Positions 48,211 to 58,461 of a DNA stretch of 64,000 nt are shown in pieces. The translations under genes were made by a program, and so were the position numbers. The notes beneath the pieces are model-generated. The model saw only the letters and a list, made by a program, of their open reading frames with translations, was not told where the DNA came from and did no database searches. Source of the DNA: an uncultured Clostridia bacterium (GTDB taxonomy: Bacteria; Bacillota; Clostridia; Christensenellales; Borkfalkiaceae); contig CANPZD010000001.1 of the NCBI GenBank assembly GCA_947589085.1, positions 62,001-126,000 on the forward strand. The letters run 5' to 3'. The first letter of the stretch is position 1, and the number at the start of each line of letters is the position of its first letter.

Positions 48211-49419
48211 ATGGAATCGCTGAGAGAACTCTATAAAATCGGAAAGGGGCCTTCGAGTTCGCATACGATGGGGCCGGTGCGCGCCGCGCAGGATTTTCTC
48301 GAAAAATATCCTTCCGCGGTGCGTTTTTCTGTCGTGCTGTACGGCTCTTTGGCGCATACGGGAAAGGGGCACTTGACGGACGAAGCCTTGATCCAAGCCT
48401 TTGCCCCAAAACCCTGCGAAGTGATCTTCGATTGCGAACAAACGGATCTTCCGCATCCGAACGTGCTGGAGATCTGCGGTTACGGCGCGGATGGAGCTAT
48501 GTTGGGAAAGATCCGGTATCTCTCGGTGGGCGGCGGCACGGTGCGCGCGGAAGGAGAGCCGGCGCGGCCCGTGCGCGAAGTTTATCCGTTCGCCGATTTC
48601 GGGGAGATCATGCGATACTGCAAAGAGCGGAATTGCTCTTTGGACGAGGTCGTATCTGCGTTTGAAGATGAAAAGATCGGAGAATTTCTTCTCTCCGTGT
48701 GGAAATCGATGCGGGAGACGATCTTGAGGGGATTGCGCGCCTGCGGAAAGCTGCCGGGCAAGCTCGGCGTGGAGCGCAAGGCAAGAACTCTCTTCGAGAC
48801 GGTGCCGGAGGACGAAGAACCGGAGGCGCGGGAACAGCGGCTGCTGTGCGCGTTCGCATTCGCCACGGCGGAAGAAAACGCGGCCGGAGGCACCATCGTG
48901 ACGGCGCCGACCTGCGGCGCGAGCGGGATCCTTCCTGCCGTTCTGTATTATCTCTCGACCAAGCACGGTTATTCGGAAAAACGCATTGTCGCGGCGCTCG
49001 CCGCGGCGGGACTTGTCGGCGTCACGGTCAAACAGAACGCTTCGATCAGCGGCGCGGAGGCGGGCTGTCAGGCGGAAGTGGGGACGGCGACGGCGATGGC
49101 GGCGGCCGCGATCAGCCGTCTGTTCGAAGCTTCGGTCGCCGAAACGGAGTATGCGGCCGAGATCGCGCTCGAACATCAGCTCGGGCTGACGTGCGATCCG
49201 GTGGGCGGCTATGTGCAGATCCCCTGTATCGAGCGGAACGCCGTCGCGGCGATGCGCGCGCTTTCCTCCGCGCAGCTTGCGAAGATTCTTGCGGGCACGC
49301 GGAAGATCTCTTTTGATACCGTCGTCGAAACGATGTATCAGACGGGGAAAGATCTCTCGGAACGCTACCGCGAAACGGCGGAGGGGGGATTGGCCGCGAT
49401 TTACAGAGGCTGCCACTGA
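48211..49419 (+). CDS. L-serine ammonia-lyase (iron-sulfur type, single chain)
   Basis: YKIGKGPSSSHTMGPVRAA, APTCGASGILPAVLYYL, EHQLGLTCDPVGGYVQIPCIERNA. Confidence 0.95.
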   Translation: MESLRELYKIGKGPSSSHTMGPVRAAQDFLEKYPSAVRFSVVLYGSLAHTGKGHLTDEALIQAFAPKPCEVIFDCEQTDLPHPNVLEICGYGADGAMLGKIRYLSVGGGTVRAEGEPARPVREVYPFADFGEIMRYCKERNCSLDEVVSAFEDEKIGEFLLSVWKSMRETILRGLRACGKLPGKLGVERKARTLFETVPEDEEPEAREQRLLCAFAFATAEENAAGGTIVTAPTCGASGILPAVLYYLSTKHGYSEKRIVAALAAAGLVGVTVKQNASISGAEAGCQAEVGTATAMAAAAISRLFEASVAETEYAAEIALEHQLGLTCDPVGGYVQIPCIERNAVAAMRALSSAQLAKILAGTRKISFDTVVETMYQTGKDLSERYRETAEGGLAAIYRGCH

Positions 49420-49450
49420 TTTTTGCGGACTTTTCGGAAATTTTTTGCAC

Positions 49451-49484
49451 AAAAAAGCGTTCACGCGGCCGCGTGAACGCTTTT
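49451..49484. terminator. Bidirectional terminator
   Basis: aaaaaagcgttcacgcggccgcgtgaacgctttt near-perfect palindrome. Confidence 0.8.
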
Positions 49485-49535
49485 GCCGTCATAGGATCCG
49501 CCCGCCCGAGATTTTTTGGGGCGGCGTAAAAAACG

Positions 49536-49790
49536 TCAGCTTTTGTTGGAAGAGAGATAGGGTTCGAGCGCCTGTGCGAGCTGATCGGGGCAGGATGTAT
49601 TCTGACGGCAGCGGATGCCTTTCAGAAGGGGAACGACTTCGTCGGGCGTTCTGCCTTCGACGAGTTTTCCGATCCCTTGCAGGTTGCCGCTGCATCCTCC
49701 GATGAATTTCAGATTGCGGATCTTGTTCTCTGCGTCCAGCTCAAAGACGATCTGTTTCGAGCAAGTTCCCTTCGTGGAATATGTAATCAT
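49536..49790 (-). CDS. TSCPD domain protein
   Basis: YSTKGTCSKQIVFELDAENKIRNLKFIGGCSGNLQGIGKLVEG...GIRCRQNTSCPDQLAQAL. Confidence 0.9.
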   Translation of the reverse strand: MITYSTKGTCSKQIVFELDAENKIRNLKFIGGCSGNLQGIGKLVEGRTPDEVVPLLKGIRCRQNTSCPDQLAQALEPYLSSNKS

Positions 49791-49801
49791 AGCGAATCTC
49801 C

Positions 49802-50326
49802 TTAATCGACGAGTGTTTCATAGACAACGGAATACAGTTCCGATGCTTTGTCCTCCCATTTTTTATAGATCGTATTTGCGGATTTTTTATCGGGAACGAC
49901 AAATTTCAGTTCGAGCATGGGCTGCACGGGCGCGAGGATCTTCAGAAAGACGGTATACGTTCCGTCCTTGTTCTGAAAGTAATCCGCCTTGCAGTCCTGC
50001 CGGGTGCGGATGCGGGAAGAGTTGTTTTTCACAAAGCGGGAAATCTCTTCACGCGAGGATTTGGGGATCGTGACGTAGAAGTTGGCGAGCGTCTCTCTTC
50101 CCTCGGTGGTCATGGCGTAGAGCGGTTCATCCTCGCCGGGGATCTGGCAGATAAATCCGTCGTCCAGCAATTTATGAATGAGCACAACGCAGTCCATATA
50201 GTGGATCCAATCGTTCGACGAAGAGCAGATATCGAGAAGAGTACGCTCGGAAAGCGGACTCTCCATCTTATCGAAAACGAAAAGAATGATTAACTTATTG
50301 ACCGAAGTTTCGCCTTTGAACTGCAT
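49802..50326 (-). CDS. DUF4364 family protein
   Basis: KLIILFVFDKMESPLSERTLLDICSSSNDWIHYMDC...; winged-helix-like N-terminus. Confidence 0.85.
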   Translation of the reverse strand: MQFKGETSVNKLIILFVFDKMESPLSERTLLDICSSSNDWIHYMDCVVLIHKLLDDGFICQIPGEDEPLYAMTTEGRETLANFYVTIPKSSREEISRFVKNNSSRIRTRQDCKADYFQNKDGTYTVFLKILAPVQPMLELKFVVPDKKSANTIYKKWEDKASELYSVVYETLVD

Positions 50327-50440
50327 GAGTTTCCTACGTAAATCCCGCGTGCGGGCGGAAAGATGAAATAAGCCGCTTGTATGAAAGCGACCCGTCAGCT
50401 ACGCCCAAGAAGCCACCCCGCGGCGGAAGGAATTTATTTG
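50327..50440 (-). ncRNA. Structured RNA / 5' leader upstream of DUF4364 gene
   Basis: Reverse complement folds as a rod: UUCCU/AGGAA, CCGCG/CGCGG, GGGCG/CGCCC, GUCGCUU/AAGCGGC with loops. Preceded by TTGATT-N17-TATAAT. Confidence 0.55.
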
Positions 50441-50564
50441 TTATCCTATTATACATAAAATCTTTTGTAAAATCAAGATATTTCCGCAAAAATTCTTTAA
50501 TTATTTTGGAATTCATGTTATAATAGAAAAAAAGCAGACCTGTTGGATCGGAACGGAGGAAAAA

Positions 50565-51275
50565 ATGGATTCGGAAAACGAACGGATCGGAACGTTTTTG
50601 CGTATCTGCACGCAGCTTGTCGACGGAAAATTTCTTGTCGCGGAAAATAAGGTTTCCGAAGCGCTTGCGGCGATCGCCGCGAGCCGCAGACTCACGGAAC
50701 TTTTTACGGCCGTCGCGCAGGATTTCGACTATCCCACTGCCAAAAAAGCGTATCTGCGCGCTCCCGCCCGCGACGGATGGAATCGCGGACGAGCCTATCT
50801 TCCCGTGGAGCGGAGCGAAATTCTGGCGTTTGTATTCTGCCTGTTCGTCGAGATCGACGCCGGCAGCATTTCGCTCAACGATTTTCTTCTGAAATATTTT
50901 TATGTGGACGGCAGCTATACGGCAAGTTACATGGTTTTTGCCGAACGCGTGGTAAAGCCGTTCCGGGATATCGTCTGCGACTGCTTTCCCGAAGCGGCAA
51001 AGGGGGGAAGGACGGGCGCCGATCCGCAGGGCGAACGCATTGCGGGGATCGCGGCGCTGCTGCCCGCCGAAAAGGCGCGCGTGGAAAAGATGAATTTGCG
51101 CGAGGAAGAGCGCGCCGCGGCCGAACTGATCTTTTCGGGCCTCATGAGCGCTGCTGAGAAGAAGGACGTCGGCCTGCTCTCGGGGCAGCTCGCCGGCTAT
51201 CGCTATTTTCTGCATTACATCGGCGGAGAATCGGAGAGCAGCGCGGCCGTATTCAGGCTCGCGGGAGAATTGTGA
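50565..51275 (+). CDS. Conserved-looking hypothetical protein
   Basis: Coding-quality ORF with promoter region upstream, followed closely by a NUDIX gene. Confidence 0.65.
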   Translation: MDSENERIGTFLRICTQLVDGKFLVAENKVSEALAAIAASRRLTELFTAVAQDFDYPTAKKAYLRAPARDGWNRGRAYLPVERSEILAFVFCLFVEIDAGSISLNDFLLKYFYVDGSYTASYMVFAERVVKPFRDIVCDCFPEAAKGGRTGADPQGERIAGIAALLPAEKARVEKMNLREEERAAAELIFSGLMSAAEKKDVGLLSGQLAGYRYFLHYIGGESESSAAVFRLAGEL

Positions 51276-51279
51276 TCGC

Positions 51280-51801
51280 ATGGTGGTCGAAGAAAAGCCT
51301 CTCCGCAAGGAGTATCTTTACCGGGGAACGATCGTAACGTTGAGACGGGACGAGGCGGTTTTCCCCGATGGCAGAAAATGCCGGAGGGAAGTCGTCGAGC
51401 ATCCGGGCGCGGTGTGCGTTTTGTGCGTGCAAGCGGGCAAGGTCGCGCTGGTAAAACAGTACCGCTATGCCTGCGGCGAGGCGCTCTGGGAAGTGCCGGC
51501 GGGGAAATTGATCCCCGGGGAGGATCCCGCTTCGGCCGCGGCGCGCGAGCTGGAAGAGGAAACGGGCGTGAAAGCGGAGCGCCTTGCGCTGCTTTCGGTC
51601 TTTTATTCTTCTCCGGGATTTTCGAACGAAAAGATCTATCTGTTCCGTGCGGAAGGCATGCGGGAGGGAGAAAGTCATCCCGATGAGGACGAATTTCTCG
51701 ACGTCGCATGGGTGCCGCTCGAAGAGGCCCGCGAGATGGCGGAACGGGGGGAGATCCGCGACGCCAAAACGCTCGTTGCCCTTTTGCGAATCGAATCATA
51801 A
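51280..51801 (+). CDS. ADP-ribose pyrophosphatase-like NUDIX hydrolase
   Basis: NUDIX box GKLIPGEDPASAAARELEEETGVKAE. Confidence 0.95.
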   Translation: MVVEEKPLRKEYLYRGTIVTLRRDEAVFPDGRKCRREVVEHPGAVCVLCVQAGKVALVKQYRYACGEALWEVPAGKLIPGEDPASAAARELEEETGVKAERLALLSVFYSSPGFSNEKIYLFRAEGMREGESHPDEDEFLDVAWVPLEEAREMAERGEIRDAKTLVALLRIES

Positions 51802-51804
51802 ATA

Positions 51805-51838
51805 TGAAAATTCCCGCGCACAGGCGCGGGAATTTCTC
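51805..51838. terminator. Bidirectional terminator
   Basis: gaaaattcccgcgcacaggcgcgggaatttctc. Confidence 0.75.
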
Positions 51839-51860
51839 TACGGAATCGGATTCGAAACTT

Positions 51861-52070
51861 TCAGCCGTTGTTGCAACCGCAGCCGCCGCCAAGTCTCGAA
51901 AAGACTTCGGAAAGGCCGCCGTTCTTACCCAGGCAGTAAGCGATCGCGACGAGGAGCGGCCAGCCGCAACCCGTGAGCGCTCTCGAAGAAAGCACGTTGG
52001 TTCCGCACGTTCCGAGAAGAAGCAGGATAATGAGAGTCCAAAGGCAGCTGTTGCCATTCAAGCAAGACAT
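51861..52070 (-). CDS. Small Cys-rich single-TM protein
   Basis: MSCLNGNSCLWTLIILLLLGTCGTNVL...GGLSEVFSRLGGGCGCNNG; ggagga RBS. Confidence 0.7.
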   Translation of the reverse strand: MSCLNGNSCLWTLIILLLLGTCGTNVLSSRALTGCGWPLLVAIAYCLGKNGGLSEVFSRLGGGCGCNNG

Positions 52071-52181
52071 AGTTTTTCCTCCTTTATGCGCCGCAGAGTA
52101 TGTAGTGATTTGATTTCTGCGGTTTTATATCATATCCTATGCCGAGCCGGCAGAAAAATGTTCCGAGGGCCGTTCATTCAT

Positions 52182-52210
52182 TTGCCAAAATCGAACGGGT
52201 TTGATATAAT
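52182..52210 (+). promoter_or_regulatory. Promoter of ECF-S/coaX operon
   Basis: TTGCCA-N17-TATAAT. Confidence 0.65.
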
Positions 52211-52326
52211 AGGTAAGAACTTTCCATGCGGCGGAACGTCACTTCGGGCCGTATCCGCTTCGGGCAGTTCGAATAATTTTTGTCTACGGATATTCCGGAA
52301 CGGAAATCCGATGGAGGTAATTGAAT

Positions 52327-52998
52327 ATGAAAAAAGGCTTTTCCGCGCGCAACCTTGCCTATTTTGCCGTGCTTCTCGCGCTGGTGATCGTGTTGCAATG
52401 TTGCGGAGGGTTCTTTCGTATCGGCGCGACGAGTTTGAGCTTTGTGCTTGTGCCCATCGTGCTCGGCGGGATCCTTCTCGGCTGGATCGCGGGCGCACTT
52501 CTGGGATTCGCGTTCGGGTTCATCGTGCTCATGTACGGCGTTGCGGGCGCGGACGTTTTCACTGCCGCGCTTCTTGCGGACAGTCCCGCGATGACCGTGA
52601 TCATCTGCCTCGTAAAGGGCGTTGCGGCGGGCGTCGTTCCCGCGCTTCTCTACAAACTCATCGCACGCAAGAATACATTTGTTGCGGCGATCGTCGCTTC
52701 GTTGTCTGCGCCCATTATGAACACGGGGCTGTTTATCGTCGGCTGCCTGATCATAAGCGGCACGATCGCCAAGGTGGCCGAAATCGGCTCGATGAACGAA
52801 GTCGTCTATTTCCTTTTCATCGGCTGTGCGGGGTGGAACTTCATCATCGAATTTGCGATCAATCTGGTGCTTGCGCCCGCCATTCACCGCGTCGTTCTTG
52901 TCGCGGAGAAGTCGATCAAACAAAAAAAGTCTGAAAAATCGCATTCCGCTTCGGAGAATGCGGAACCCGCAAAAGAGCAAACGGAACAACAATCGTGA
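52327..52998 (+). CDS. ECF transporter S component (predicted pantothenate-related)
   Basis: RNLAYFAVLLALVIVLQ...LSFVLVPIVLGGILLGWIAGALLGFAFGFIVLMYG; overlaps coaX. Confidence 0.8.
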   Translation: MKKGFSARNLAYFAVLLALVIVLQCCGGFFRIGATSLSFVLVPIVLGGILLGWIAGALLGFAFGFIVLMYGVAGADVFTAALLADSPAMTVIICLVKGVAAGVVPALLYKLIARKNTFVAAIVASLSAPIMNTGLFIVGCLIISGTIAKVAEIGSMNEVVYFLFIGCAGWNFIIEFAINLVLAPAIHRVVLVAEKSIKQKKSEKSHSASENAEPAKEQTEQQS

Positions 52999-53783
52999 TT
53001 ATTTGTATAGACGTTGGCAATACCAACATAAAATATGCTGTGTTCGACGGGGACGATTTGAAATTTTCCTTCCGCGTGGCGACGGATCTCAAAAAGACGT
53101 CGGATGAGTACGGCGTGCAGCTCTCGCAGATGCTCTCCCTCAACGGCGTCTCGCCGAAGAGCTTTACGGGCGGGATCTTTTCCTCCGTCGTGCCTTCGCT
53201 CGATTATACCGTCGAGCACATGCTCAAGGTGTATCTCGGAATTTCGCCCAAACAAATCGCCCCGGGGCTGAAAACGGGGCTGAAAATGCGCGCAGACAAC
53301 GCCAAAGAAGTGGGCGCGGACCGCGTCGTGAACAATGTGGCGGCGCTCATGGGGTACGGCTGCGGAAAGCCGATGATCATAGTCGATTTCGGCACGGCGA
53401 CGACGTTCAACGTTCTCAACGAAGCGGGCGAATTTATCGGGGGCGTGATCGCGCCTGGGATCAAAGGTTCGCTGGACAGCCTCGTCTCGGGCACGGCGAA
53501 GCTTCCGCGCGTCGAGATCGAGGCGCCCGGCAGCGTAATCGCGACGAATACCGTCACAAACATGCAGGCGGGCGTCGTGTATGGATTTGCCGGTCTCGTC
53601 GAATATATTGTCAAAAAAATCAAAAAAGAGCTGAAAACGTCCGACGTTCTCACGATCGCAACGGGCGGATTTTCGGAAATTATGGCGCAGGAGACGAAGT
53701 GCATCGATATTGTCGATAAAATGCTGACGCTCAACGGCCTGAAATATTTATACGAATTGAACAGCCCGGAGGAAAAGAAATGA
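52995..53783 (+). CDS. coaX: Type III pantothenate kinase
   Basis: IICIDVGNTNIKYAVFDGD, GADRVVNNVAAL, IVDFGTATTFNV. Confidence 0.95.
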   Translation: MIICIDVGNTNIKYAVFDGDDLKFSFRVATDLKKTSDEYGVQLSQMLSLNGVSPKSFTGGIFSSVVPSLDYTVEHMLKVYLGISPKQIAPGLKTGLKMRADNAKEVGADRVVNNVAALMGYGCGKPMIIVDFGTATTFNVLNEAGEFIGGVIAPGIKGSLDSLVSGTAKLPRVEIEAPGSVIATNTVTNMQAGVVYGFAGLVEYIVKKIKKELKTSDVLTIATGGFSEIMAQETKCIDIVDKMLTLNGLKYLYELNSPEEKK

Positions 53784-55057
53784 GAAAAATCGGAGTAGCT
53801 ATTCTCGGACTCGGCGTTGTGGGCGGCGGGACCTATCGGGTCCTGACCCAACATCGCGCGTTTTATCAGAGAACGCAGAACCTCGATATCACCGTAGAAA
53901 GCGTTCTGGAAACAAATCCCGAACGGATCCGGAAACTCGGGATCCCCGAGGAGATCGTCGCCGCGAACGTGGCGGAAGCCGTGCTCAATCCCGACGTGAA
54001 TGTCGTCGTGGAGTGCATCGGCGGCACGGAAGCCGCGCGGGAGTTCGTGCTTGCGGCGCTTCATGCGGGCAAGACGGTCGTCACATCCAACAAGGAACTC
54101 TTCTGTAAGCATTCTCACGAACTGGAACTTGCGGCCAAAACGCACAACGCCGGCCTGTATTTCGAGGCGAGCTGCGTGGGAGGCGTTCCGATCATCCGAA
54201 CGCTTCTTGACGGCGTGCAGGCGAACGAAATTTCCTGTCTCATGGGGATCATCAACGGCACGACCAATTATATTCTGACCCAGATGACCGAGCGAGGGAT
54301 CGGCTATGAGGAAGCGCTGCGCGAGGCGCGCGAACTCGGCTATGCCGAAGCGGATCCCACGGCAGACGTCGAAGGGTTCGACGCGGCGTATAAACTCTCG
54401 ATCCTGTCCTCGCTGGCGTTTCATACCAAAGTTCCCTTTTCCAAAGTATTCCGGGAGGGGATCACGAACGTTTCGCAGGAAGATATCGCGGACGGCAACG
54501 CGCTCGGGTATCGTCTTAAATTGCTTGCGATCGGGAAAAATACCGATGCGGGCGTCGAAGTGCGCGTGCATCCCACGTTTGTGCGGAAAGATCATCCGCT
54601 TGCTTCCGTCGAGGGCAGCTTCAACGCCGTGTTTCTTACGGGCGATTCCGTCGGAGACATCATGCTCTACGGCAGGGGGGCGGGCGAATTGCCGACGGCC
54701 AGCGCCATCGTATCGGACATTATCTTTTCCGCCACGCACGGCGAACATCGGTATTCCACGTTCAAGAACACAAAGACGCCGGATAAAGATACGAAATTTG
54801 CAGAGGACTTTTTGAGCGCATATTATCTTCGCCTCACCGTGGACGACGAGCCGGGCGTGCTTGCCAAGATCGCGGCCGTTCTCGGGAAGTACGGGATCTC
54901 GATCGTGGAGCTGATCCAGAGATCCAAGTGCGAAGGCAAGGCGACGCTTGTGCTCGCCACGCACGAGACGCACGAGCGTTCCGTCATGAGTGCGATCCAA
55001 AAACTCGACGGTACGGGATTTGCCCGCGTGGAATCCGTTCTCCGGGTAGCGTTTTAA
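53780..55057 (+). CDS. hom: Homoserine dehydrogenase with C-terminal ACT domain
   Basis: VAILGLGVVGGGTYRVL, VVECIGGTEAAREFVLAALHAGKTVVTSNKEL, MGIINGTTNYILTQM. Confidence 0.96.
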   Translation: MRKIGVAILGLGVVGGGTYRVLTQHRAFYQRTQNLDITVESVLETNPERIRKLGIPEEIVAANVAEAVLNPDVNVVVECIGGTEAAREFVLAALHAGKTVVTSNKELFCKHSHELELAAKTHNAGLYFEASCVGGVPIIRTLLDGVQANEISCLMGIINGTTNYILTQMTERGIGYEEALREARELGYAEADPTADVEGFDAAYKLSILSSLAFHTKVPFSKVFREGITNVSQEDIADGNALGYRLKLLAIGKNTDAGVEVRVHPTFVRKDHPLASVEGSFNAVFLTGDSVGDIMLYGRGAGELPTASAIVSDIIFSATHGEHRYSTFKNTKTPDKDTKFAEDFLSAYYLRLTVDDEPGVLAKIAAVLGKYGISIVELIQRSKCEGKATLVLATHETHERSVMSAIQKLDGTGFARVESVLRVAF

Positions 55058-55058
55058 C

Positions 55059-55087
55059 AAAGAAACGGGGGAGATCCCCGTTTCTTT
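55059..55087 (+). terminator. Terminator after hom
   Basis: aaagaaacgggg-gagat-ccccgtttcttt. Confidence 0.75.
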
Positions 55088-55102
55088 ATGAGGAAAAGAT
55101 CA

Positions 55103-55942
55103 GTGAAGCAGGCGATCATTCTTGTCAATGCCTATACGCAGTCCGCGGCAGAACTCAATCAGCCGAACAGATTGCGCGAGGAACTCGAAAAATACGGCGT
55201 GCGGGCGGAGATCGTGCGCAACTCTCCCGGGGCGCTCTCCCGGGACGGGGATTTTTGCGTGTTCCTCGATAAGGATAAATATGCGGCAAGAGCTTTGGAA
55301 AAGCGGATGCGGCTCTTCAACCGCGCGAATGCGATCGAAATTTGCGACGACAAGATGCTCACGTATCTCGCGCTCGAAGGCTTTCCCATGCCCGAGACGA
55401 TTTCGTCGCTGTTGTGCTATACGCCGGAGCGGCCCGTTTCCGGAACGCTGCTGGATGAGACGGAGCGCAGGCTCGGCTATCCGCTCGTCGTAAAAGAGAA
55501 CTTCGGTTCGCTCGGCAAGCAGGTCTATCTCGTGCGGGACAGAGCCTCGCTGGAGAAGATCTCCGAGCGGCTCAAACTTTTGCCGCATCTCTATCAGAAA
55601 TTTGTCGCGGAGAGCAGCGGGAGAGATGTGCGCGCGATCTGCGTGGCGGGGGAGATCGTCGCCTGTATGCTGCGCACGCATGAGTCGGATTTCCGTTCGA
55701 ATATCTCCGTGGGCGGGCAAGGAAAAAAATTCGAAGCGACGGGGGAGATGCGCGCCCTGTGCAGGGAAGTTTCCGCGCGGCTCGGGTTGGACTACTGCGG
55801 GATCGACCTTCTCTTCGGGAAAGACGGCTGGCTCGTCTGCGAAGTCAATTCCAATGCCTTTTTCGGCGGGATCGAGGGGGTAACGGGCGTCAACGTCGCA
55901 AGGGCGTATGCCGGGCATATCATGCGGGAAATTTACGGTTAA
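55103..55942 (+). CDS. RimK-like ATP-grasp protein
   Basis: YPLVVKENFGSLGKQVYLV, FVAESSGRDVRAICVAGEIVACMLR, LLFGKDGWLVCEVNSNAFFGGIE. GTG start with aggaaaag SD preferred over the track's ATG, which sits at the terminator. Confidence 0.85.
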   Translation: MKQAIILVNAYTQSAAELNQPNRLREELEKYGVRAEIVRNSPGALSRDGDFCVFLDKDKYAARALEKRMRLFNRANAIEICDDKMLTYLALEGFPMPETISSLLCYTPERPVSGTLLDETERRLGYPLVVKENFGSLGKQVYLVRDRASLEKISERLKLLPHLYQKFVAESSGRDVRAICVAGEIVACMLRTHESDFRSNISVGGQGKKFEATGEMRALCREVSARLGLDYCGIDLLFGKDGWLVCEVNSNAFFGGIEGVTGVNVARAYAGHIMREIYG

Positions 55943-55960
55943 AACGTTAAAATTCAATAA

Positions 55961-55997
55961 AAAACACAGTATTATGTCTCGCATAATACTGTGTTTT
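55961..55997. terminator. Bidirectional terminator between ATP-grasp gene and leuS
   Basis: aaaacacagtattatg-tctcg-cataatactgtgtttttt. Confidence 0.85.
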
Positions 55998-56034
55998 TTA
56001 TATTTTTTTCTCTGTAAGCCGCTTGAATCGGGGT

Positions 56035-58461
56035 TTATCCGACGATGAGATTGATGAGGCGGCCGGGAACGACAATACATTTTTTGACGGATTTCCCGGC
56101 GAGTTTTGTTTGCACTTCCTCCAAGGCGAGGGCGCCGGTTTCAAGATCGTGTTCCGAGAGGGTGCTCGGGAACATTGCCTTGCAGACGATCCTGCTGTTG
56201 ATCTGAACGGCGTACTCTTTTTCGTCGAGGACGAGGGCCTCGGGATTTTCTTTTGGATAGGCCTCTTCGAAAACGAAGGTCTTATTTCCGAGCTGTTCCC
56301 AGAGTTCTTCGCAGAAGTGCGGCGCGAAGGGGGCGAGAAGAAGAACGAGATCTTTTGCGGTCGCTTTCATGAGAGCCGCATTTTTCTGCGCGAGGGCGTC
56401 GTATTTGACGAGCGCGTTGACGAGTTCCATGAGCCGTGCAATCGCGGTATTGAACGAAAACGCTTCGAGATCTTTGGTCACGCGGGAAATGGCAAAATTC
56501 CTCGCATAGTCGAGCGCTTTTTCCTCGGATCCGTACGGTTCGGCCTCGGATCTGAGATCTCTGATTTTGAGCACGATTTTTTCGACGCGGTCCATAAAGC
56601 GGGAGATCGCCTTGATCCCGTCGTCGTTCCAGGGGCCTCCTTCGGTATAGGAGAAGCCGAACATGAGATAGAGGCGGAAAGCGTCCGCGCCGTACTGCTG
56701 CACATAATCGTCGGGCGAGACGACGTTACCGTGCGATTTGCTCATGCGGTTGCCGTCGGGGCCGAGGATCACGCCCTGATGCACAAGGCGTTTGAACGGT
56801 TCATCGAAATCCAGATAGCCCAGATCGCGGAGCGCTTTTGTAAAGAAGCGGGCATATAAAAGGTGCATGCAGGCGTGTTCCGCGCCGCCGACGTAGGTAT
56901 CGACGGGCATGAGCTTGTCCGCGGCGTCCCTGTCGAAGGGCGCTTTCTCGTTGTTTGCGTCCGTATAGCGGAGATAATACCAGCTCGAACAGACAAACGT
57001 ATCCAAGGTATCGGGATCGCGCATCGCGGGTTTGCCGCAGTTCGGGCAGGTCGTATTCATGAATTTTTCATGTTTTGCGAGGGGGGATTTTCCGTCCGGG
57101 CGGAATTCCACGTCGTAGGGAAGCCGGACGGGCAGGTCCTTTTCCGGAACGGGCACGGCGCCGCATTGCGGGCAATGCACGATCGGAATGGGTGCGCCCC
57201 AATATCTCTGCCGGGACACCAACCAATCGCGGAGCCGGTAATTGACTTTTTTCCCGCCCTTGCCGAGTTTTGAAAGTTTTGCGGCGATCGCGTCCCGCGC
57301 TTCCTCGCCGAACAGACCGTCGAATTCCAGAGAGCCGCTCACGATCCCGTCGTCGCAGTAGGGAAGTTCGGTCTCGCCGCCTTTTTTTTCAATGACTTTT
57401 TCGATGGGAAGGCCGTATTTGGTTGCAAACGCGAAGTCGCGTTCGTCGTGGGCGGGGACCGCCATCACCGCGCCGGTGCCGTAGGAAGCGAGCACATAGT
57501 CCGCAAGGTAGACGGGGATCTTCCGGCCGGTGAGGGGGTGAATGGCGTAAGAACCCGTAAATACGCCCGTTTTTTCCCGCGTGGAGGAGAGCCGTTCAAT
57601 CTCATTCGCCTTGGAAGCGTATTCGATGTAGGCGTTCACGGCGTCTCTCTGTTCGGGAGTCGTAAGTTTCGTTGCGAGGGGGTGTTCGGGCGCCAGAACG
57701 AGGTAGGTCACGCCGAATACCGTGTCGCATCGCGTGGTAAAAACGCGGATCTTCTCGCCGTTTTCGCAGTCGAATTCGATCTCGCAGCCCGTAGAGCGGC
57801 CGATCCAGTTGCGCTGCATGGTTTTGGTCTTTTCCGGCCAATCGAGATTGTCGAGGCCGGAGAGCAATTCCTCGGCGTATTCCGTGATTTTGAAGAACCA
57901 CTGCGTGAGATTTTTCCGCACGACTTCGGTGGAACAGCGTTCGCAGCGGCCGTCCTCGACCTGTTCGTTGGCGAGCACGGTCTGGCAGGAGGGGCACCAA
58001 TTCACGGGCGCCTCTTTGCGGTAGGCGAGGCCCTTTTTATAGAGTTGCAGAAACATCCACTGCGTCCATTTATAATAGGATTCGTCGCAGGTTTTGATTT
58101 CCGCGGACCAGTCGAACATGGCGCCCATTGCTTTGAGCTGCTGTTCCATTGTGGCGATGTTCTTTTCGGTGGAATCCTTGGGGTGAACGCCCGTCTTGAT
58201 CGCGTAATTTTCCGCGGGCAAGCCGAACGCGTCGAATCCCATGGGCTGGAATACGTTGTAGCCCTGCATGCGCTTGAAGCGCGCAAAAGAATCGGTGGGG
58301 CCGTAATTATACCAGTGACCGATGTGCAATTTTGCGCCCGAGGGATAGGAGAACATTTCGAGAACGTAGTACTTCGGCGCGTCGGATTTTTTATCGAAGT
58401 GATTGAGGTGCGCCTTTTCCCACTGTTGCTGCCACTTTTTTTCAATGCGGTTCATATCCAT
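56035..58461 (-). CDS. leuS: Leucyl-tRNA synthetase
   Basis: [43 protein letters not shown] (KMSKS-type). Confidence 0.98.
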   Translation of the reverse strand: MDMNRIEKKWQQQWEKAHLNHFDKKSDAPKYYVLEMFSYPSGAKLHIGHWYNYGPTDSFARFKRMQGYNVFQPMGFDAFGLPAENYAIKTGVHPKDSTEKNIATMEQQLKAMGAMFDWSAEIKTCDESYYKWTQWMFLQLYKKGLAYRKEAPVNWCPSCQTVLANEQVEDGRCERCSTEVVRKNLTQWFFKITEYAEELLSGLDNLDWPEKTKTMQRNWIGRSTGCEIEFDCENGEKIRVFTTRCDTVFGVTYLVLAPEHPLATKLTTPEQRDAVNAYIEYASKANEIERLSSTREKTGVFTGSYAIHPLTGRKIPVYLADYVLASYGTGAVMAVPAHDERDFAFATKYGLPIEKVIEKKGGETELPYCDDGIVSGSLEFDGLFGEEARDAIAAKLSKLGKGGKKVNYRLRDWLVSRQRYWGAPIPIVHCPQCGAVPVPEKDLPVRLPYDVEFRPDGKSPLAKHEKFMNTTCPNCGKPAMRDPDTLDTFVCSSWYYLRYTDANNEKAPFDRDAADKLMPVDTYVGGAEHACMHLLYARFFTKALRDLGYLDFDEPFKRLVHQGVILGPDGNRMSKSHGNVVSPDDYVQQYGADAFRLYLMFGFSYTEGGPWNDDGIKAISRFMDRVEKIVLKIRDLRSEAEPYGSEEKALDYARNFAISRVTKDLEAFSFNTAIARLMELVNALVKYDALAQKNAALMKATAKDLVLLLAPFAPHFCEELWEQLGNKTFVFEEAYPKENPEALVLDEKEYAVQINSRIVCKAMFPSTLSEHDLETGALALEEVQTKLAGKSVKKCIVVPGRLINLIVG

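Noticed and set aside
47236-49464. 742-aa minus-strand ORF
   Set aside because: Shadow of the HAD hydrolase, DUF1294 and serine dehydratase genes.
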